Shown: positions 60,338-64,000 of the stretch, one piece after another
How the letters are laid out: every line of letters starts with the position of its first letter
Position numbering within the stretch: position 1 is the stretch's first letter
Assembly (NCBI GenBank): GCA_018336015.1
Contig: JAGXQZ010000027.1
Span: 62,001-126,000 of the forward strand
DNA from: Algoriphagus sp.
GTDB lineage: Bacteria; Bacteroidota; Bacteroidia; Cytophagales; Cyclobacteriaceae
Reading direction: 5' to 3'
DNA: 64,000 nucleotides
Notes under the pieces: generated by a model
Databases searched by the model: none
What the model was told of the DNA's origin: nothing
The model's input: the letters and a program-made list of their open reading frames with translations, nothing else
Position numbers and translations under genes: made by a program

Positions 60338-62329
60338 ATGAATGAGAAAAGAGAATTAAAAAGCCTTCACGCGACCTTTCAATTCATTGTTTACCTGATG
60401 GTATTTTTGGACATTCTGATGTTTGTCTATGCCCCACAGTTGTTGGCGATGGATGGGGTGGGAAGGTTTCTTTTTCCTCTTTTTGAAAAGCTACAAAACC
60501 TGAAGATTTACAGTAATGTGCTTCTTGGCAAAGTGGGTATTTTGATAGCCATTTGCCTTTCCGCCATCGGGACTGTGGCCAGAAAGAACCTAGATTTAAA
60601 CCCGAGAAATCAGATTATTTTCCCCTTGGCAATGGGCCTAATTTTATTCTTTGGTTCTATCTATCTCTACACGCTGAAAGATTCATTTTTGGTAATGGAG
60701 CTCACATCCATTCAAGACCTCGGATACAGTCTTTGTTTATTTCTAGGAGCTGTTTTGATCCATACCTCATTGGACAATGTCTCGAAATTGATCAAATCAG
60801 GACTGGGAAAGGATGAGTGGAATATCGAAGGAGAGTCCTTCATGCAAGACACCAAAAAAATCGAAAATCCCTATTCCGTCAACATCCCCATGAAGTTCTA
60901 TTTCAGGGGAAAAGTCCGAAAAGGATGGATCAATTTGGTCAATCCATTCAGAGGGACTTTTGTGATTGGAACTCCAGGTTCGGGAAAGTCATTTGGGGTG
61001 ATCAATCCCTTTATTCGACAGATGATTGGCAAGGGATTTACCATGTGTCTTTACGATTTTAAGTTTCCCGATTTAGCTCAGATTGCCTATTTCCACTATC
61101 TGAAAGCTCAGGACAAAAAGAAAAACCCCAATTTCAAATTCCATGTGATCAATCTGGATGAGGTAGAATATTCCAGGAGGATCAATCCGATCAACAGAAG
61201 GTATTTGAAGACGGTGGCCAATGCTTCGGAAACCGCTGAAGCTATTTTTCAATCCCTTCAAAAATCCGATTCATCGGGAGGAGCAGACAAGTTTTTCGAG
61301 CAATCGGCCATCAACTTTCTCTCCGCCTGTATCTTTTTTGTGTCTCGATACGAAGAGGGCAAATATTCCACATTCGCCCATGTGCTGGATTTTCTCAATA
61401 GGGACTACGAGGATATTTTTAACTGTCTGACCAAATATCCTGAACTCAGATCAATGGTATCTCCCTTCCGAAGTGCCTTTGAAAAGAAGGTTTACAAACA
61501 GCTGGAGGGACAGGTCGGCACCTTGAAGATTTTCCTTTCCAGACTGAATACCAAAGAAACAGCTTGGGTCTTCAGCGGGGATGATTTTGACCTCAAAATT
61601 TCGGATCCAAATAGCCCGTCCATTCTTGTACTTGCCAACAGTACCGAAACGCAGAGTATCACAGGCACCTGCTATTCGGTGATCATCAATAGGCTAACCC
61701 GATTGATTAATACCAAGGGGAATTTGCCAACTGCGTTGATAGCGGATGAAGCGCCGACTTTTTACATCCATAAAATCGAAAACCTGATTTCTACTGCCCG
61801 AAGCAATAAAGTAGCGGTCTTGCTCGGCTTGCAGGAATTGCCTCAATTAAATCAGCTTCAGGGAAAGGATACGGCATCGACCATGACCTCGGTGATCGGA
61901 AATGTCCTTTGCGGTTCAGTTCGCCATAAGGATACGCTGTCCTGGTTGGAGATGATGTTTGGAAAGCGGAAGCAATTGGGGCAGAGTGTTTCGATTGATC
62001 GGGATAAAACTTCGATTTCGTATAGTGAGCGATACGATCCCCTGATTCCTGCTGGAAAAATAGCTTCGATGCACACAGGGGAAATTGCCGGGATAATCGC
62101 TACTGAGGGAACAGAGTTCGACGGGAAGTATAAAACCTCCAATGTTCATTGCAGGGTCAATCTGGATATGAAGGAAATCAGGCAAGAAGAAAGGTCCTAT
62201 CGCAGCACTCCGAAATTCTACGATTTCAAAGGGAAAAAAGAAGAGGTCTTGACAAAACACTTTGAAAAAATTCATCGGCAGGTGACCGAGATCATCGAGC
62301 AACACCGAGAAATGGCGACGATAGACTAA
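60338..62329 (+). CDS. Type IV coupling protein (VirD4/TraG-like)
   Basis: This 663-residue protein has four N-terminal membrane segments (about 12-35, 70-85, 95-115 and 127-148) and a cytosolic ATPase: RGTFVIGTPGSGKSFGVINPF (Walker A), MCLYDFKFPDLAQIA, TALIADEAPTFYI (Walker B), and LGLQELPQLNQLQ (arginine/sensor region). It brings the relaxase-DNA complex to the secretion channel, as MobC of Bacteroides elements does. It sits after TraN and before the M23 peptidase gene. Confidence 0.93.
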   Translation: MNEKRELKSLHATFQFIVYLMVFLDILMFVYAPQLLAMDGVGRFLFPLFEKLQNLKIYSNVLLGKVGILIAICLSAIGTVARKNLDLNPRNQIIFPLAMGLILFFGSIYLYTLKDSFLVMELTSIQDLGYSLCLFLGAVLIHTSLDNVSKLIKSGLGKDEWNIEGESFMQDTKKIENPYSVNIPMKFYFRGKVRKGWINLVNPFRGTFVIGTPGSGKSFGVINPFIRQMIGKGFTMCLYDFKFPDLAQIAYFHYLKAQDKKKNPNFKFHVINLDEVEYSRRINPINRRYLKTVANASETAEAIFQSLQKSDSSGGADKFFEQSAINFLSACIFFVSRYEEGKYSTFAHVLDFLNRDYEDIFNCLTKYPELRSMVSPFRSAFEKKVYKQLEGQVGTLKIFLSRLNTKETAWVFSGDDFDLKISDPNSPSILVLANSTETQSITGTCYSVIINRLTRLINTKGNLPTALIADEAPTFYIHKIENLISTARSNKVAVLLGLQELPQLNQLQGKDTASTMTSVIGNVLCGSVRHKDTLSWLEMMFGKRKQLGQSVSIDRDKTSISYSERYDPLIPAGKIASMHTGEIAGIIATEGTEFDGKYKTSNVHCRVNLDMKEIRQEERSYRSTPKFYDFKGKKEEVLTKHFEKIHRQVTEIIEQHREMATID

Positions 62330-62340
62330 CCGGAAAATTC

Positions 62341-62973
62341 ATGAAAAGGAATCTATGTACGTTACTTCTTCTTTTTGTCGCTCATCAGGCATTTCCTCAA
62401 TTCAATGAAATTGAATTTCGAAAGGAACTGACTTCTGTCAATGTGATCAATTCCACTGAAATCAAGCAAGAGGCGAAGAGGTCCGAAATTCAGGATTTTT
62501 CCCAGCCAAAACTAACCGTGGGAAAAAAGGAGAAGCTTGTGCTGGCTTCCCTTCCTTTGGAGGATTTTTCCCTGACTTCAGCGTTTGGCTACCGATCCGA
62601 TCCATTTTCCGGGGAAATGAAATTTCATCGGGGAATCGATCTAAAAACCAAGCGTTCCAAAGTTCTTTCCATGCTCCATGGAACTGTGGTGTCCGTCGGC
62701 AATGATCAGTTGTTGGGAATTTTTGTCAAGGTTCAACACGGCAACTATGAATCGATTTACGGTCACCTTTCTCAGTCTCATGTTGCAATTGGCGAGCTCG
62801 TCTTACCGGGTACGATCTTGGGGATTTCCGGAAAAACAGGAAGAGCTACGGGAGATCATCTACACCTGAGCATCAAAAAGGGCGAGGAGAATGTCAATCC
62901 AGTCTTATTCATTCAATTGATCTCAAGGCTATCGACTAAAGAAGAGGCAATCACTTATTTATCAAAACCATAA
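62341..62973 (+). CDS. M23 family peptidoglycan peptidase
   Basis: The 210-residue secreted protein has a signal peptide (LLLLFVAHQAFPQ), then the LytM/M23 zinc domain: FGYRSDPFSGEMKFHRGIDLKT (His and Asp ligands), GNYESIYGHLSQS, and GDHLHLSIKKGEENVNP with HLH. All metal ligands and the catalytic His are present. It probably opens peptidoglycan locally for the conjugation channel. It lies 11 bp after the coupling-protein gene. Confidence 0.92.
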   Translation: MKRNLCTLLLLFVAHQAFPQFNEIEFRKELTSVNVINSTEIKQEAKRSEIQDFSQPKLTVGKKEKLVLASLPLEDFSLTSAFGYRSDPFSGEMKFHRGIDLKTKRSKVLSMLHGTVVSVGNDQLLGIFVKVQHGNYESIYGHLSQSHVAIGELVLPGTILGISGKTGRATGDHLHLSIKKGEENVNPVLFIQLISRLSTKEEAITYLSKP

Positions 62974-62983
62974 AAAAAGCACT

Positions 62984-63910
62984 ATGCAAAGCCAAAATGG
63001 ATTACCGATGAAGGATTTGGAGATTTTTGGAGTCATCAAAAATGGAAAATTTACCATTCCTGAAAAAGAAGTCAATGCCCTTAAAAATGGGGGAATAACC
63101 GATATCGTGGAATTGACCGACCTGAAAGGGAAAGATATTTACATCGATAAATTGCCGGCAAGACTTTCCATAGTAAGGGGAGAAGATGGGAATCCCGCCT
63201 TGCAGATTGATCCGGTTTATAGGGAACCTAACCGACATCCCAATTTGAATGACGCTGAGCAGAATCAGTTGGTCCGGAAAGAATTGGCCAACATCAAAAA
63301 AAGCTATGTGGACAAAGAAGGGAACATTCAGACCGAAATCATCGAGTACGATCAGCGAACCAAACAATTTCTTTCTTACAATCCCCGAGACATCAAAGCC
63401 CCTCAATCCGTCAATGGGCAAGAACTCGATCCACAGCAAAAGAAGAAATACAAGGAAGGGGAAACGGTGCTGTTGGCAGATGGAACAGCGTTTCAACTTT
63501 CACCGGCTGCCCCAAAAGGCATCAGATCAAATAAATCCGGGTTAGTTCTTTCGGTTTTGATCGATGGAGGCTTGTCCTACCTGCTGATTACCGGTGTTCA
63601 GAAATTGCTCGGAAAGGAAAGCCAAGAGGATAAGGCGTATAGCGAAGGATACCTTCAAGCTATCAAGGAGGTTCAAAAGCAAGTAGAGCGAAGGATTTCC
63701 CGAAATCCGAAGGACAAAGATGCTGTCCTGGATTTGAACAACATCAAAGAAGAATATTCTAAAATTTCTGCTGATTCCTCACTCCCAAAATCGGTTAGGG
63801 ATGACTTTGATATCAATGCGATCAAGCGGCTAAACAGCATCGATACGGAGGAAGGGAAGAACCCAAGAAAACGTTCCGAACAAGACAATGGCTTTGACAG
63901 AGACCTTTGA
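62984..63910 (+). CDS. DUF4099/DUF3945-like protein of mobile elements
   Basis: The 308-residue protein has repeats of the type KNGKFTIPEKEVNALKNGGITDIVEL, DLKGKDIYIDKLPARLSIV and ...GETVLLADGTAFQLSPAAPKGIRSNK, which resemble the DUF4099/DUF3945 proteins found only in Bacteroidota conjugative elements. There is one hydrophobic segment near 190-205, and the C-terminus is basic and helical. Its function is unknown. The start at 62984 is preferred, though ATG 63008 is possible. Confidence 0.75.
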   Translation: MQSQNGLPMKDLEIFGVIKNGKFTIPEKEVNALKNGGITDIVELTDLKGKDIYIDKLPARLSIVRGEDGNPALQIDPVYREPNRHPNLNDAEQNQLVRKELANIKKSYVDKEGNIQTEIIEYDQRTKQFLSYNPRDIKAPQSVNGQELDPQQKKKYKEGETVLLADGTAFQLSPAAPKGIRSNKSGLVLSVLIDGGLSYLLITGVQKLLGKESQEDKAYSEGYLQAIKEVQKQVERRISRNPKDKDAVLDLNNIKEEYSKISADSSLPKSVRDDFDINAIKRLNSIDTEEGKNPRKRSEQDNGFDRDL

Positions 63911-64000
63911 TATTTTGAGCTACAAAGGTGTGGATAAGGCTATCCAAGGTCTGTTTTCCAAGTTTGCCCATCAGGATCAAACGGGCCAGATTGTTTTTGA
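63888..64000 (+). CDS. Start of a further gene, cut by the window edge
   Basis: An ATG at 63888, overlapping the preceding stop by 23 bp, opens MALTETFDILSYKGVDKAI and stays open to the edge (37 codons). It is typical of the coupled genes in this operon. Too little is present to assign a family. Confidence 0.6.
   Translation, partial: MALTETFDILSYKGVDKAIQGLFSKFAHQDQTGQIVF

Larger units (their letters stand above)
16733..64000. mobile_element. Integrative and conjugative element, left part (continues past the window)
   Basis: The left boundary is taken from the tRNA-like core at 16733-16755 and the adjacent integrase. The element carries excisionase-like, AAA and primase-like genes, a cargo region, parA, XRE, mobC-like and relaxase genes, and a Bacteroidota-type conjugation module up to the right edge. 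The right attachment site is not in the window. The cargo between 21.8 and 42.6 kb is itself flanked by a broken recombinase and a decayed insertion sequence, so it may have been acquired in several steps. Confidence 0.8.

Noticed and set aside
1-64000. CRISPR arrays and ribosomal RNA genes
   Set aside because: No regularly spaced repeats of CRISPR length and no rRNA-like conserved blocks were seen anywhere in the window.

Overview
The window reads as a chromosomal segment of a Bacteroidota bacterium, most likely of the Cytophagales (Cyclobacteriaceae/Algoriphagus-like; the genus is a guess from gene style). The reasons are a CTnDOT-type conjugation module (TraE, F, G, J, K, M, N families), promoters of the TAnnTTTG type, few Shine-Dalgarno sequences, and an RND-MFP-TolC operon typical of the phylum.

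Region 1 (1-15.4 kb) is chromosome carrying a dense defence island. After the tail of a thermonuclease-like gene, a minus-strand operon runs mod, res, an AAA ATPase fused to a DUF4435/TOPRIM-like domain (single-chain PARIS-like architecture), and an unknown 220-residue protein. Divergent from mod is an rloA-rloB pair. Next come a RelE-type toxin, an XRE/ImmA-IrrE antitoxin and a coupled beta-helix membrane protein, all downstream of a 955-residue SNF2/RapA-like helicase. The mod gene looks mosaic, with an AT-rich recognition region. Two small genes follow (15.5-16.4 kb).

Region 2 (16.7-64 kb, continuing past the right edge) is an integrative and conjugative element (ICE). Its left end shows a tRNA-3'-end-like attachment core, tandem 12-bp repeats and a tyrosine integrase. 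Maintenance genes follow: an excisionase-like HTH protein, a RepA-like AAA protein, a four-copy 9-bp repeat array, a primase-like protein, and later parA with a small partner and an XRE repressor. A second, nonsense-interrupted tyrosine recombinase borders the cargo.

The cargo (22.9-42.6 kb) has three parts. The first is AT-rich: a MORC/GHKL ATPase with a C-terminal PD-(D/E)XK-like site, a SIR2-like protein and a DUF2971 protein, which together are a candidate unnamed defence unit. The second is a redox/detoxification series under an ArsR regulator (two NmrA-like oxidoreductases, an SDR, NTF2-like, DoxX-like, a DODA-type dioxygenase, luciferase-domain and hotdog proteins). The third is a TetR-controlled RND efflux operon ending in a patatin-like phospholipase. 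A decayed IS256-family insertion closes the cargo and cuts off a gene of which only 20 codons remain.

The conjugation module (45-64 kb) starts with a GNAT/membrane-LuxR pair and a 16-bp inverted repeat that is a good oriT or operator candidate. It continues with MobC-like, relaxase, ParA-like and Tra proteins, the VirB4-like ATPase, three tandem paralogous secreted proteins, TraJ-TraN, the coupling protein and an M23 peptidase. Most of these genes overlap or nearly abut, which implies one long transcript. The window ends inside a further gene.
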